A stretch of 64,000 nucleotides of DNA. Origin: Pollutiaquabacter sp046052345. GTDB lineage: Bacteria > Bacteroidota > Bacteroidia > AKYH767-A > 2013-40CM-41-45. How positions within the stretch are numbered: the stretch's first letter is position 1; each line of letters begins with the position of its first letter. The position numbers and the translations under genes are program-made. Location of the stretch: NCBI GenBank assembly GCA_046052345.1, contig JBJOMN010000022.1, forward strand, positions 158,209-222,208, in the 5' to 3' direction. Of the stretch, positions 17,706 through 27,057 are shown in pieces. The notes under the pieces were generated by a model that was not told where the DNA came from, did no database searches, and saw nothing but the letters and a program-made list of their open reading frames with translations.

Positions 17706-20700
17706 TCAGCGTAACAGCGTGACCCTGCCGGTTCGCTCGAACTCGCCACTGACAATGCCGCGGGCCTTTAGCAGATAATCATAGACGGCTTCCTGCGCAG
17801 GGATGCCGTTCGTGGTTCCGTCCCAATACCCCTGAGGCGTGTTGAATTCATAGATCATTCTTCCCCATCGGTTGTAGATGCGGACGTTGAGCTCTATGAT
17901 CCCCACGGTTTCCGCCTTGAAAACTTCATTGCGGTCATCGCCGTTCGGCGTGAAACAATTCGGCAGGAAAATGCTTTCCACAGGCGGCTGTTCCAGATCC
18001 GTACATGCTGAATCGATGCAACCTCCTGAGCTGACAGCATACAGGCATATACGATAGATGCCGGGGGAATCGTAGCGGTGTAGGAGGTGCTGCTCCAAAG
18101 AAAAACTGCCGTCTCCGAGATCCCAATAGATGCTGTCGGCTTCCAGGCTGTTGTCAGTCAGCATGACCTCGGTATAGTCATACACCTCCTCTGAAGAAAT
18201 CTCGAAGAGGGCGGTCGGACTTGGATATACGGAAACAGTGAAAGAATCGACCGCCTGCAGGTTGCAGCTTAGCGGATCGGATGCCGTGAGGACGATATGA
18301 TAATCGCCGGGGTCCATATAGGTCACCGTTACATTGTCGGATGTGGAGGTGTTTCCGTTTCCGAGATCCCAACTGTAATAGGCCGCCGGAAAGGCGTTGG
18401 ATAATTCGACCGTTTGGGGAGCGCAACCGGATTGATTTCCGGAGACGGCAATGGAAGCCTCGACACTTCCGGGAAGATGCACCAGTTGGACGGAAGTGGC
18501 TTGCCGGTTGCAGGCGGTGTCCGTGACCGTATAGGTGACAAGATAGTTCCCGGGTGCGGCATAGTCGTGTGTGAAAACAGCAGCCCCGGAGGTGTCTGCT
18601 CCGTTTCCGAGTTGCCACAGCGGGACGGTACCGGCAGGAGGATTCGCAGCAAACAAAACCGTGAAGGAATCACACTGCGGAGGAAGTACCGCCATGAAGG
18701 AGGAGTCCAGCGCAAGGAGGCCTGCGATATTCACAACCAGTATCGCCGTATCCCTGACATTGCAGCTTCCGATGTCTTCCACCACGAGCAATACATAATA
18801 GGTGCCGGGGGCGCTGTACACATGCTGCGGGGAATTCGAAACCGCTACCGGCGAACCGTCACCGAAATCCCAGTAATATGCGGCAACCGATGAGCCGGTG
18901 GAAGTAAACTGTACAGTGACCGGCAGACATTGACCGGGGTCGGATGTAAATCCGGCAACAGCGGAAACAGGCCCCGGCAAATAGAGGGACTGCACCGATG
19001 TATCAGGAGAAACCGGGCAGGCGGTGTCCGAAACAGTCAGCTGTATGGTATGCGTTCCCGTGTCGGTAAAGGCATACTGGAACGACGATCCGAAAGGCGC
19101 TGACGTGCCGTCAATCTCCCACGACAAGACACTGCCGGAGCTGCCGGAGGCATCTACGGCAACCGTCAATGAATCGCAGGTGACCGTAGGATTCACGGTA
19201 AACGAAGCGACCGGACTGATTGCGCCTGTTACAGTGACCGTGATATGGGCCGTGTCGCTCACGCTGCAGCTGTTCGGATTCAGGGCGATCAGCCGCACAT
19301 CATACGTACCGGGAACCGTGAACACATGCACGGGATCGGAGGTAGTGTCGGGCGGACTGCCGTCATCGAAATCCCACAAGTAGGACTGGGCGTTGACACT
19401 GGTGTTGTCGAAATTCACGGTCAACGGGGAACAACCGTAAGCCGGTGTGGCAGCAGAGGCGGCAACGGTCCTGGCCACTTCGAAGGCCAGCTTGATGACT
19501 CCGTTGTTGCAGTTGCCGCTGTTGTTGGTGGCCGATACGGCGCCGTTCGTGGTCGGAAAATCGCTGAATCCTCCGCAGCCCGCACACACAGATTGGTAGA
19601 TGACACCGTTCTTGTCGAAGCGGCTGGTACCCCCGTCGACATGCTCCGAACTGGAGGATCCGCCGAAATAGGTCGCATAGATAAGAGAAGAAGCGGAGGC
19701 ATCGAACACGATGAAATAAAAATCGCATCCGTCGGTGGAAGGCTGCAGCGCGTTAGGCGTGACCGGCATGCCCATGCAATTGCCGGGTACGAAAACTCCC
19801 AGGTCGAGACAGCGTCCCCAACCGGAAACATAGATGTTCCGGCAGGTGTCGACGAGAAAAGCGGTCGGGGATATGTTGGGGACGGAAGAGCCGCTTCCGA
19901 AGACGGTGGAGAAGGCCGTGTTGGAAAGGCCGGCATCCAGCTTGTGGATGAATTGTCCGCTGTTGGGATTTGAATAGGCCCCTGCCGTCACGGGATAGAT
20001 CCCTTCCGTCTGTCCGGTGGTATAGACATCTCCTGCATCATCCGTTTCCACGAAGTAGGTCTGGTCGTACGCGCCGGTACCGATGTAGGTTGAGGCCGAT
20101 AGCGCGGAACCGTTGCCGCCCATCCGTGAAATAAAGCCGTCCGCCCGTCCGCCCTGATAATTAGGATGAAGCACCCCGGAGGTCGTCGGGAAATCCGTGC
20201 TGGTCGTACCTCCGCATACGTAGAACTCGTTGTTGACGGACTGCAGCACATCGTACACGGCATCTTCACCCGCGCCTCCCAGGTAGGTGCTCCACAGGAG
20301 CGTGGACAAAGAGTTGTCCAACATGAAAACGACACCGTCCTGGGGACCGTTTAAAGCAGGCTGCAAACAGCCGGTGGTCGTCGGGAAATTGGAAGACTGT
20401 GAAGAGGAACCTATGACATACCCGCCCGGATAGGTGATGATTTCTCCGCGGGATTCGTCACTGTAATTGTATTTGAGCGGCCCTGCTGCCGAGAAGAAAG
20501 GAGAGGTATTGAGTCCGTCATCGGCGGATCCTCCGACAAACGTCGAAGCAATCAATGAATCGCCGTTCTCGGAGAGCTTGCTCACCACGATATCGGCCGA
20601 ACCGGCGAACGTGGTCCTGTATGCACCGGCAGTCACCGGAAAAGTAGGAGAAGTCGTTGTACCGAAGATCACCAATCTGCGGTCGGCGTCCACGATCAGG

Positions 20701-21722
20701 CTTTGCGGTTGTTCATTATCCCCTCCGCCGAGATAGGTCGCATACAACAAGGATGTGCCCGTCGCGTTGAATTTGGCGATCGCCATGTCGCAGTCCCATC
20801 CGTTTCCGGCTCCGCTTCCACCGGCATAGGTGATCTGGTAAGCCCCTACCGTGATAGGATATCCGACACCCGAGATGTTGCCGCCCGCATAGAGATTTCC
20901 CGCCGCATCGTAGGTAGCGGTAAAGCCCCAGTTGTCGGAATAAGACCCCGTATAACTGGCGAACACCAGGGTGGGATCGATGACCAAAGGACGGGAGGTA
21001 TCATATCCGTCCGGAAGGATGAACCGCAGCACGCCGCTCTTGAGCATGAACCGGCACGGGACCGTCCGCAGGATGCCATCAATCATCTGATAGGCATACG
21101 GCCGTCTGAGAATTACCTCGCCCACGGATGTCGCTATGTGCAGTTCGCCGTCCTTGAGCTCCATGCGCTCGGCACCACGGTACTCGAGTCGTATATCCGA
21201 CGGAGTCCCGCCGGGATGCACGATAAAATCGTACGTCACGTCCGAGGCACTGCCATAGAATTTCATATCGATGCCGGGATAGAGTCCGGAATAGGTTACG
21301 GATTCAAATACGCGGACATTGGATGCCCACTTGGAGGGATCCTTTCCGATGAAATAGTTGTGATGGTACGGGGCGGGGGTTGAACCGGAAACGGAGGCTT
21401 TCGCAGCGCCAAGTGCCAGCAGCCGGAGTGCATGGAGCCTTATGCTCCGGGGCATTCGGCCGGAAGAGGGATGAAGCGCCTGCATGTCTTCCGGGTGCTC
21501 GAACAGGAAGGTGAAGCAGGAGTCTTCCAGGAAAAGGCGGCCGCCGCGAAAATCCGCCCGGTAGCGGACCTTTTCATCCCACTGGCGGAGATTCTCAGCG
21601 AATGATATACGTGATGGCAAGGCTGGAACAGCAGGTTTACCGGGTTCCGCCGAAAAGGATCGGAAGGAAAAAAGGAAACATGCGATCAGAAAAATGTCCC
21701 GGCGGTTCAACATGCGGTTCAT
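17706..21722 (-). CDS. large secreted PKD/beta-propeller protein with type B T9SS (gliding-motility-associated) C-terminus
   Basis: 1338 residues with signal peptide (MNRMLNRRDIFLIACFLFSFRSFSAEP). The N-terminal region (about 30-260) resembles the DUF7948 domain found ahead of SBBP proteins (RISFAENLRQWDEKVRYRAD; HNYFIGKDPSKWASNV). It is followed by SBBP propeller repeats (about 265-720) with the recurring pattern 'YATYLGGGDNE...I.D..G..YVCGGT.STDFPTT'. About five PKD domains follow (YLWDFDDGSPPDT, YYWDFGDGSPVAVS, YYSWDLGNGNT). The end is the type B T9SS domain (IFLPNCFTPNGDDRNEVF...IYNRWGRMIYE). Such proteins are surface or extracellular adhesins; a specific ligand cannot be read. Confidence 0.92.
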   Translation of the reverse strand: MNRMLNRRDIFLIACFLFSFRSFSAEPGKPAVPALPSRISFAENLRQWDEKVRYRADFRGGRLFLEDSCFTFLFEHPEDMQALHPSSGRMPRSIRLHALRLLALGAAKASVSGSTPAPYHHNYFIGKDPSKWASNVRVFESVTYSGLYPGIDMKFYGSASDVTYDFIVHPGGTPSDIRLEYRGAERMELKDGELHIATSVGEVILRRPYAYQMIDGILRTVPCRFMLKSGVLRFILPDGYDTSRPLVIDPTLVFASYTGSYSDNWGFTATYDAAGNLYAGGNISGVGYPITVGAYQITYAGGSGAGNGWDCDMAIAKFNATGTSLLYATYLGGGDNEQPQSLIVDADRRLVIFGTTTSPTFPVTAGAYRTTFAGSADIVVSKLSENGDSLIASTFVGGSADDGLNTSPFFSAAGPLKYNYSDESRGEIITYPGGYVIGSSSQSSNFPTTTGCLQPALNGPQDGVVFMLDNSLSTLLWSTYLGGAGEDAVYDVLQSVNNEFYVCGGTTSTDFPTTSGVLHPNYQGGRADGFISRMGGNGSALSASTYIGTGAYDQTYFVETDDAGDVYTTGQTEGIYPVTAGAYSNPNSGQFIHKLDAGLSNTAFSTVFGSGSSVPNISPTAFLVDTCRNIYVSGWGRCLDLGVFVPGNCMGMPVTPNALQPSTDGCDFYFIVFDASASSLIYATYFGGSSSSEHVDGGTSRFDKNGVIYQSVCAGCGGFSDFPTTNGAVSATNNSGNCNNGVIKLAFEVARTVAASAATPAYGCSPLTVNFDNTSVNAQSYLWDFDDGSPPDTTSDPVHVFTVPGTYDVRLIALNPNSCSVSDTAHITVTVTGAISPVASFTVNPTVTCDSLTVAVDASGSSGSVLSWEIDGTSAPFGSSFQYAFTDTGTHTIQLTVSDTACPVSPDTSVQSLYLPGPVSAVAGFTSDPGQCLPVTVQFTSTGSSVAAYYWDFGDGSPVAVSNSPQHVYSAPGTYYVLLVVEDIGSCNVRDTAILVVNIAGLLALDSSFMAVLPPQCDSFTVLFAANPPAGTVPLWQLGNGADTSGAAVFTHDYAAPGNYLVTYTVTDTACNRQATSVQLVHLPGSVEASIAVSGNQSGCAPQTVELSNAFPAAYYSWDLGNGNTSTSDNVTVTYMDPGDYHIVLTASDPLSCNLQAVDSFTVSVYPSPTALFEISSEEVYDYTEVMLTDNSLEADSIYWDLGDGSFSLEQHLLHRYDSPGIYRICLYAVSSGGCIDSACTDLEQPPVESIFLPNCFTPNGDDRNEVFKAETVGIIELNVRIYNRWGRMIYEFNTPQGYWDGTTNGIPAQEAVYDYLLKARGIVSGEFERTGRVTLLR

Positions 21723-21923
21723 CGTAAAAACTGCTGCAAGGCCAAGTTACTAAAATCCGAAGACTCTTGCTTACGGGAAGAGCCTCCGCGGAAACCCTTA
21801 CCGGACAAGGCTTTCAGGAACCCCTTGTCCGTTTAGCGGTACACGGTCATTTCGAGCTGTTCAATGCTCTTACTTGCACATGTCGCCGCGAAAAGTTATA
21901 TTGAATACTTCCCCCACGTGAGG

Positions 21924-24536
21924 ATGAAACCGCTCCGTATCCTTTTGTTGCTGACATTTTTCAGCTTTCGCGTGTCCGCGGACCAGGTCTTTCTTCCATG
22001 GTTCTCCCAGTGGAAGTATCTGGACAACGGCACCAATCAGGGGACCGCATGGACCGGTACTGCTTTCAACGATGCTTCATGGCGCAGCGCCTATGCGCAG
22101 CTGGGGTACGGCGACAACGACGAGAACACCTTCGTCAGCTACGGCACCAACCCGAACGCCAAATATATCACCACTTACTTCAGGAAAACGGTAACTGTTC
22201 CCAACCCGGCGGATTTCACGGATTTCACACTGAGTCTTCGACGGGACGACGGAGCGATCGTCTATGTAAACGGCACGGAGGTTTACCGTAACAATATGCC
22301 GACCGGCACTGTAAGTTATAACACATACGCCTCCGGTGATGCGTCAGATGACGGCGGCACTCCTGTCACCGGATCTGTCGCAACTTCCTATTTCAACGCC
22401 GGCGTGAATACCATTGCGGTCGAAATACATCAGGCTACCGCATCGAATGCCGACCTTTCGTTCGACCTTCAGCTGACGGGCAACCAGGCTTCCTCTCCGC
22501 AATTGGTACGCGGACCTTACCTGATGACGGCTACGCCGAACAGCATCAAAGTCCGGTGGCGCACGGCCGCAGCTTCCAATTCCGTAGTCCGTTACGGCAC
22601 CTCTCAGGCGGCTCTCACCTCACAGGTCACGGATACATCGTCCGTTACGGAACATATCGTCACGCTTACAGGACTTTCCCCGAACACCCGGTACTACTAT
22701 TCCATCGGAGCAACAGGAACCACGCTGACGGGCAACGAAGATAATTTCTTCGTCACTCCTCCCCCTGCAGGCACGGTGAAGCCGACTCGTATCTGGGCCA
22801 CCGGCGACTTCGGAAACGGTAGTAACAATTCCAGCATGGTACGCAACACCTATCTGAACTACACAGGGAACACGTACACGGATATGTGGATCTGGATGGG
22901 CGATAATGCTTATAGCAGCGGACTTGACAATGAATACCAGGACAAGGTGTTCAACTACCGGTATGAACGCCTGTTCCGATCGACGTGCATCTGGCCTTGT
23001 CCGGGAAATCACGACTATGCCAATGTGGGTTATCAGGGAAGCTCGGCGCTTACGACCAATTTCCCCTACTTCAATGCCTTCTCCGTTCCGCAGAACGGGG
23101 AAGCGGGAGGCGTCCCTTCCGGTACTCCCAAGTACTATTCGTACAATTATGCGAACATCCACTTCATTTCGCTGGACAGTTACGGATCACTGAACGCGGC
23201 AGGAAGCCCCATGTATAACTGGCTGCAGAGCGATCTGGCGGCGAATACGCAGAAGTGGACCATCGTCTATTTTCACCATGCACCTTATACCAAGGGGTCG
23301 CACAACAGCGATACGGAAACGGAACTGATCCATATGCGGACACGGATAAATCCGCTGCTGGAGAACTATAAGGTCGATCTTGTACTTTCCGGTCACAGTC
23401 ACAGTTACGAGCGCTCCTTCCTGATCAAGGACCACTTCGGTCTGGAAACGGACTTTTCGTCCGTGAACCAGGTCAATGCCGGCAGCGGTGATCCGACATC
23501 TCCCTACCGGAAAGCGAATCTTCCAGGAGGAGCGGGTACCGTCTACGCGGTAGTGGGATGTTCCGGTCAGACAGTAGGCGGAACAAGTTCCGGATATCCT
23601 CACAACGCCATGTATACGTCTACGGTGTCAACCTACGGGTCGATGGTCATTGATATCAATGGGGATACGCTCACTGCGAAAATGCTCACCAACAACGTTG
23701 CCGTACCCACGGTCTACGACCAGTTCCGAATCATCAAAGGGTGTTATAGTGCAGCAACCATTGATCCGGTGCCTCCGCTTTATATCACCTCGGCTCCGGT
23801 GACCCTGAGCGCACAACCGGCAGGCGGGACATTCACCGGTAACGGTATCACCGGTAACCAGTTCGACCCGTACGTCGCAGGATTGGGTGTCCATACCATC
23901 CAGTACTCCTATACCGACAGCGCAGGTTGCGTAGCAGAGTCGTCCGTTTCAATCGAAGTGCTGGAGCCCTACACTACACTTCGGCTGAAAGCATTCATCG
24001 AGGGTTTTTACCGCGGAAGCGGAACCATGACAGAAATCGTAGCCGCCGGAACTACCGATCTTATGGACGTATGGCTGGTGCCTGCCGATACGAACAATTC
24101 CAACATTTACACCTCCTACAACACGCTCTACGCAAACGGAACAGGGGATTTCCTTTTCTACGACGTCCCCATGGGAGTCTCCTATTACATCGTCCTTCAT
24201 CACCGCAACAGTCTCGAGACCTGGTCATCTCTTCCCGTGGCCCTTAACAACGATACCATACAGTACGACTTCACACTATCCGCATCCTCCGCCTATGGGA
24301 ACCGCCTGAAAGCATTGGGCGGCGGTAAATTCGGCCTCTACAGCGGAGACCTGGATCAGGACGGTTTGATCGGCATCACGGACCTGCAGCAAAGCGAGTT
24401 GGCAGCCGGCAATTTCTTCACCGGATACAACGTATGGGATGTCACCGGTGATAACTTCGACGAGTCGTCCGACTACAGTCTCGTGGAGAATAATCTATTC
24501 CAAGGCATATCCGTGGCAAGGCCGCCGGGAAGATGA
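21924..24536 (+). CDS. secreted purple-acid-phosphatase-like metallophosphoesterase with a C-terminal calcium-loop-like module
   Basis: 870 residues; the ATG at 21924 gives the signal peptide MKPLRILLLLTFFSFRVSAD, whereas the ATG at 21864 does not. A beta-sandwich domain (about 22-190, DGAIVYVNGTEVYRN) is followed by the phosphatase N-domain (RGPYLMTATPNSIKVRW) and a catalytic domain with GDFG, GDNAYSSG, GNHD, YFHHAPYTKGSH and SGHSHSYE. The enzyme core is clearly paralogous to the 9178 protein. In place of a T9SS tail, residues 684-870 form a module shared with the next secreted protein at 25184: HHRNSLETWSSLPV, YSGDLDQDGLIG, DVTGDN and DYSLVENN. The Asp-rich loops look able to bind calcium, dockerin-like. 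Confidence 0.88.
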   Translation: MKPLRILLLLTFFSFRVSADQVFLPWFSQWKYLDNGTNQGTAWTGTAFNDASWRSAYAQLGYGDNDENTFVSYGTNPNAKYITTYFRKTVTVPNPADFTDFTLSLRRDDGAIVYVNGTEVYRNNMPTGTVSYNTYASGDASDDGGTPVTGSVATSYFNAGVNTIAVEIHQATASNADLSFDLQLTGNQASSPQLVRGPYLMTATPNSIKVRWRTAAASNSVVRYGTSQAALTSQVTDTSSVTEHIVTLTGLSPNTRYYYSIGATGTTLTGNEDNFFVTPPPAGTVKPTRIWATGDFGNGSNNSSMVRNTYLNYTGNTYTDMWIWMGDNAYSSGLDNEYQDKVFNYRYERLFRSTCIWPCPGNHDYANVGYQGSSALTTNFPYFNAFSVPQNGEAGGVPSGTPKYYSYNYANIHFISLDSYGSLNAAGSPMYNWLQSDLAANTQKWTIVYFHHAPYTKGSHNSDTETELIHMRTRINPLLENYKVDLVLSGHSHSYERSFLIKDHFGLETDFSSVNQVNAGSGDPTSPYRKANLPGGAGTVYAVVGCSGQTVGGTSSGYPHNAMYTSTVSTYGSMVIDINGDTLTAKMLTNNVAVPTVYDQFRIIKGCYSAATIDPVPPLYITSAPVTLSAQPAGGTFTGNGITGNQFDPYVAGLGVHTIQYSYTDSAGCVAESSVSIEVLEPYTTLRLKAFIEGFYRGSGTMTEIVAAGTTDLMDVWLVPADTNNSNIYTSYNTLYANGTGDFLFYDVPMGVSYYIVLHHRNSLETWSSLPVALNNDTIQYDFTLSASSAYGNRLKALGGGKFGLYSGDLDQDGLIGITDLQQSELAAGNFFTGYNVWDVTGDNFDESSDYSLVENNLFQGISVARPPGR

Positions 24537-24549
24537 ACCGTTACGGACC

Positions 24550-25029
24550 TCACCAGGATCTGAAAGGACGCTCGGACAAAGCGGCATTCGAATACCTGGG
24601 GTCATCGGTCACATTATCTTTTATCCATCCGGGCTTTTCATACGACTCATCCGGAGACGACAGCTCGATCTCGGCCACCACCAGTCCTGCATTCTCCCCC
24701 TCGAAAACATCCACTTCCCATTTCTTGCCCTCAAACAACACATCGTACCGTGTCTTCTCAATCACATTCCTGCAAAACAGCTCAAGCATGAAGCGCGCAT
24801 CCTCCGCGGGAACGGGATACTCGAATTCCGCACGGGACGCACCGGAAGACGGCCCCTTCAAGGTGAGGAACCCGAAGGATCCTTCTTCATTTTCCTTGAT
24901 TCTTACACGGACCGTTTTCTTGGGCTCCCGGACCAGATAACCCTGAAGGATCCGTGAACTTCGGACGGCCAGTGACGGACTCCAGGATTGCCGGTCGACC
25001 AGGTACTTGTGTTCGATCTCCAGAAACAT
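24550..25029 (-). CDS. CYTH-domain protein (probable inorganic triphosphatase)
   Basis: 159 residues, the short bacterial CYTH length. The defining ExExK motif is EIEHK at residues 4-8. Further tunnel residues are seen as VRVRIKENEEGS (39-50), LTLKGP (55-60) and RAEFEY (66-71), and the acidic VVAEIELSS towards the C-terminus binds metal in the family. CYTH proteins hydrolyse inorganic triphosphate or act as class IV adenylate cyclases; short stand-alone forms are mostly triphosphatases. It converges with the phosphatase gene, 13 bases apart. Confidence 0.88.
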   Translation of the reverse strand: MFLEIEHKYLVDRQSWSPSLAVRSSRILQGYLVREPKKTVRVRIKENEEGSFGFLTLKGPSSGASRAEFEYPVPAEDARFMLELFCRNVIEKTRYDVLFEGKKWEVDVFEGENAGLVVAEIELSSPDESYEKPGWIKDNVTDDPRYSNAALSERPFRSW

Positions 25030-25160
25030 GTTAAAAACACTGTTTTATGGTTGATGGAATGGCGATGATGGTTGAATTATTCCATTAAACCCTCACGCAG
25101 GATTGGCGTCTAAGAGCTTTCGTAATGGAAATTTTCAGAAATAACGCGGAATTTTTTATA

Positions 25161-25175
25161 TTGTAATAATTACAC
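25161..25175 (+). promoter_or_regulatory. PerR-like palindrome upstream of the di-heme peroxidase gene
   Basis: TTGTAATAATTACAC contains the perfect palindrome TGTAATAATTACA (25162-25174), 9 bases before the ATG at 25184. It matches 12 of 15 positions of the PerR box TTATAATNATTATAA. A peroxide-responsive operator is plausible for a peroxidase-type gene but is inference. Confidence 0.4.
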
Positions 25176-25183
25176 TTCTGAAA

Positions 25184-26947
25184 ATGCGGTCGCGAATCAC
25201 GCTGTTATTCATCTTTCTGGTGTTCCTTTCCGCCTACGCCGGTACGGTTGTAGACTACTCCTGCGTGAACCTTCCGGCCACATCCTACAATTACGCCAAT
25301 ATCACTTTCCCGTCGGACATCATCAACAACCTCTCGTCGATGGACAACATGCCGACCACCAATCCGACCACGGATGCGGGAGCGACGCTGGGTCGTGTGC
25401 TGTTTTATGACAAGGACCTTTCCCTGAACCGCACGATCTCCTGCTCTTCGTGCCATCTGCAGAAATTCTCTTTTACGGACACGGCCCGCTTCAGTCGTGG
25501 CTTCAACGGCCAGCTGACCAACCGTAATTCCATGGGCCTGATCCATGCCCGTTTCCAGCGAGACGGTCAGTTCTTCTGGGACAACCGCGCAGCGACACTG
25601 GAAGCTCAGACGCTGGTCCCTTTCCAGAGCGCCGTCGAAATGGGGCTTACGCTGGACACGCTGGTAGCACGGGTAGCTGCGAAACCGTTGTATTCGCCGC
25701 TTTTCGTATCGGCTTTCGGTACGGGCACGGTGAATTCAGACCGCATCGCAAAAGCGATTGCGCAGTTCATCCGCAGCATGAATACGTTCGGCTCGAAGTT
25801 CCGCCAGGGAGTGAACATCACCAACGGCAATCCGGAATCGACACCCTTCTCGAACTTCACCGCACAAGAGAATCAAGGCAAGGACCTGTTCATGGACATC
25901 TACCGCGGCAACTGCCAGGCGTGTCATACCCGTAACGTGATGGTGCAGCAAGGGGCCCAGAACATCGGACTTGACTCCATCTACTCCGACAACGGCGTCG
26001 GCGCCGCTACGGGAAACCACCGGAAAGACGGCTGGTTCAGCGTTCCCTCCCTCATCAACGTCGAACTTACGCCTCCGTATATGCACGACGGCCGTTTTCA
26101 GACATTAGAACAGGTGATCGATTTCTACAGCGACTCCGTGCACGAACACGTGAACCTTTCGGGATTCCTCCGCGAAATCATCCCGGGCACCGTCAATCCC
26201 AACAACAATACCTGTGACACCTGCCCTCCTCGCCGGCCCCATTATTCTGCGGCAGAAAAGGCCGCCTTGGTGGCTTTCCTGCGGACACTCACCGACACCG
26301 TCATCACCACGGATGTACGCTGGAGCAACCCGTTCTGCAAATTCACCACCGGAGGCAATGTCAACCTCACGTTGTATTTCCAGGGTTACTATGTCGGAGC
26401 ATCCGGCATGACCCCGGCCATGAAGAACCGCGGCATCGCCGGTGCGACTGTCAGCCAGTCGGATACCGTTTTCGTGGAGCTGCGGGATTCCCTCAATCCG
26501 TTGCTGGTGAAGGACACGGCCACCGCCATCGTATCGACCAACGGTGCCGCGGTGATGTCTTTTCTTGAGGCAAGGCAAGGGGTCAGCTACTGGATTGTCG
26601 TGAAGCACCGTCGTTCGGTGGAGACGTGGAGTTCGGCCCCGGTGACCTTCAGTTCCTCTGTCGTGTACGATTTCACCACGGCCGCAAGCAAAGCATATGG
26701 CGGCAACCAGTTTGAAGTCGCGCCAGGGAAATGGGCCATCTATACCGGCGATATCGCCGGAAACAGCTCTCCCCCACCCGACGGCCTTGTGGATTATTCC
26801 GACATCTATGCCGTGGAGCAGGCCATGCGCCTGTTCCTTACCGGAAACGTACTGCAAGACGTCAACGGCGACGGTATCGTAGAGGCGGACGATTACTCAT
26901 TGATTGAAAACAACTACTGGCTGAACGTGCATGCGGTCAGGCCTTGA
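25184..26947 (+). CDS. secreted di-heme cytochrome c peroxidase/MauG-like protein with shared C-terminal module
   Basis: 587 residues with signal peptide (MRSRITLLFIFLVFLSAYAG). The peroxidase part (about 40-370) has two heme-binding sites, CSSCH (C87-H91) and CQACH (C244-H248), plus the family blocks GRVLFYDKDLSLNRTISC, FFWDNRAATLEAQ and TPPYMHDGRF with a candidate axial Met300. Such proteins reduce hydrogen peroxide or oxidise substrates at the cell envelope. Residues 392-587 are the module also present at the end of the 21924 phosphatase (VVKHRRSVETWSSAPV; QDVNGDGIVEADDYSLIENN), replacing the usual T9SS tail. An inverted repeat (ATTTTCAGAA at 25131, TTCTGAAAAT at 25176) flanks the promoter region and overlaps the start codon. 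Confidence 0.9.
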   Translation: MRSRITLLFIFLVFLSAYAGTVVDYSCVNLPATSYNYANITFPSDIINNLSSMDNMPTTNPTTDAGATLGRVLFYDKDLSLNRTISCSSCHLQKFSFTDTARFSRGFNGQLTNRNSMGLIHARFQRDGQFFWDNRAATLEAQTLVPFQSAVEMGLTLDTLVARVAAKPLYSPLFVSAFGTGTVNSDRIAKAIAQFIRSMNTFGSKFRQGVNITNGNPESTPFSNFTAQENQGKDLFMDIYRGNCQACHTRNVMVQQGAQNIGLDSIYSDNGVGAATGNHRKDGWFSVPSLINVELTPPYMHDGRFQTLEQVIDFYSDSVHEHVNLSGFLREIIPGTVNPNNNTCDTCPPRRPHYSAAEKAALVAFLRTLTDTVITTDVRWSNPFCKFTTGGNVNLTLYFQGYYVGASGMTPAMKNRGIAGATVSQSDTVFVELRDSLNPLLVKDTATAIVSTNGAAVMSFLEARQGVSYWIVVKHRRSVETWSSAPVTFSSSVVYDFTTAASKAYGGNQFEVAPGKWAIYTGDIAGNSSPPPDGLVDYSDIYAVEQAMRLFLTGNVLQDVNGDGIVEADDYSLIENNYWLNVHAVRP

Positions 26948-27030
26948 GGAGAGTTGCGGGGGCCGGGCGACAAATGACAAATGGAGGGAGAGAACTATTT
27001 ACGGACTCCTGAACCAAGCGTTTTCCTTCG

Positions 27031-27038
27031 TATCTTTG
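27031..27038 (+). promoter_or_regulatory. -7 element (TATCTTTG) of the superfamily 2 helicase gene
   Basis: A perfect TAnnTTTG element 20 bases ahead of the TTG start codon at 27058. No convincing TTG is found at the -33 position. The short distance implies a very short untranslated leader. Confidence 0.5.
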
Positions 27039-27057
27039 CAGGTCACCTTCTCCTGAC

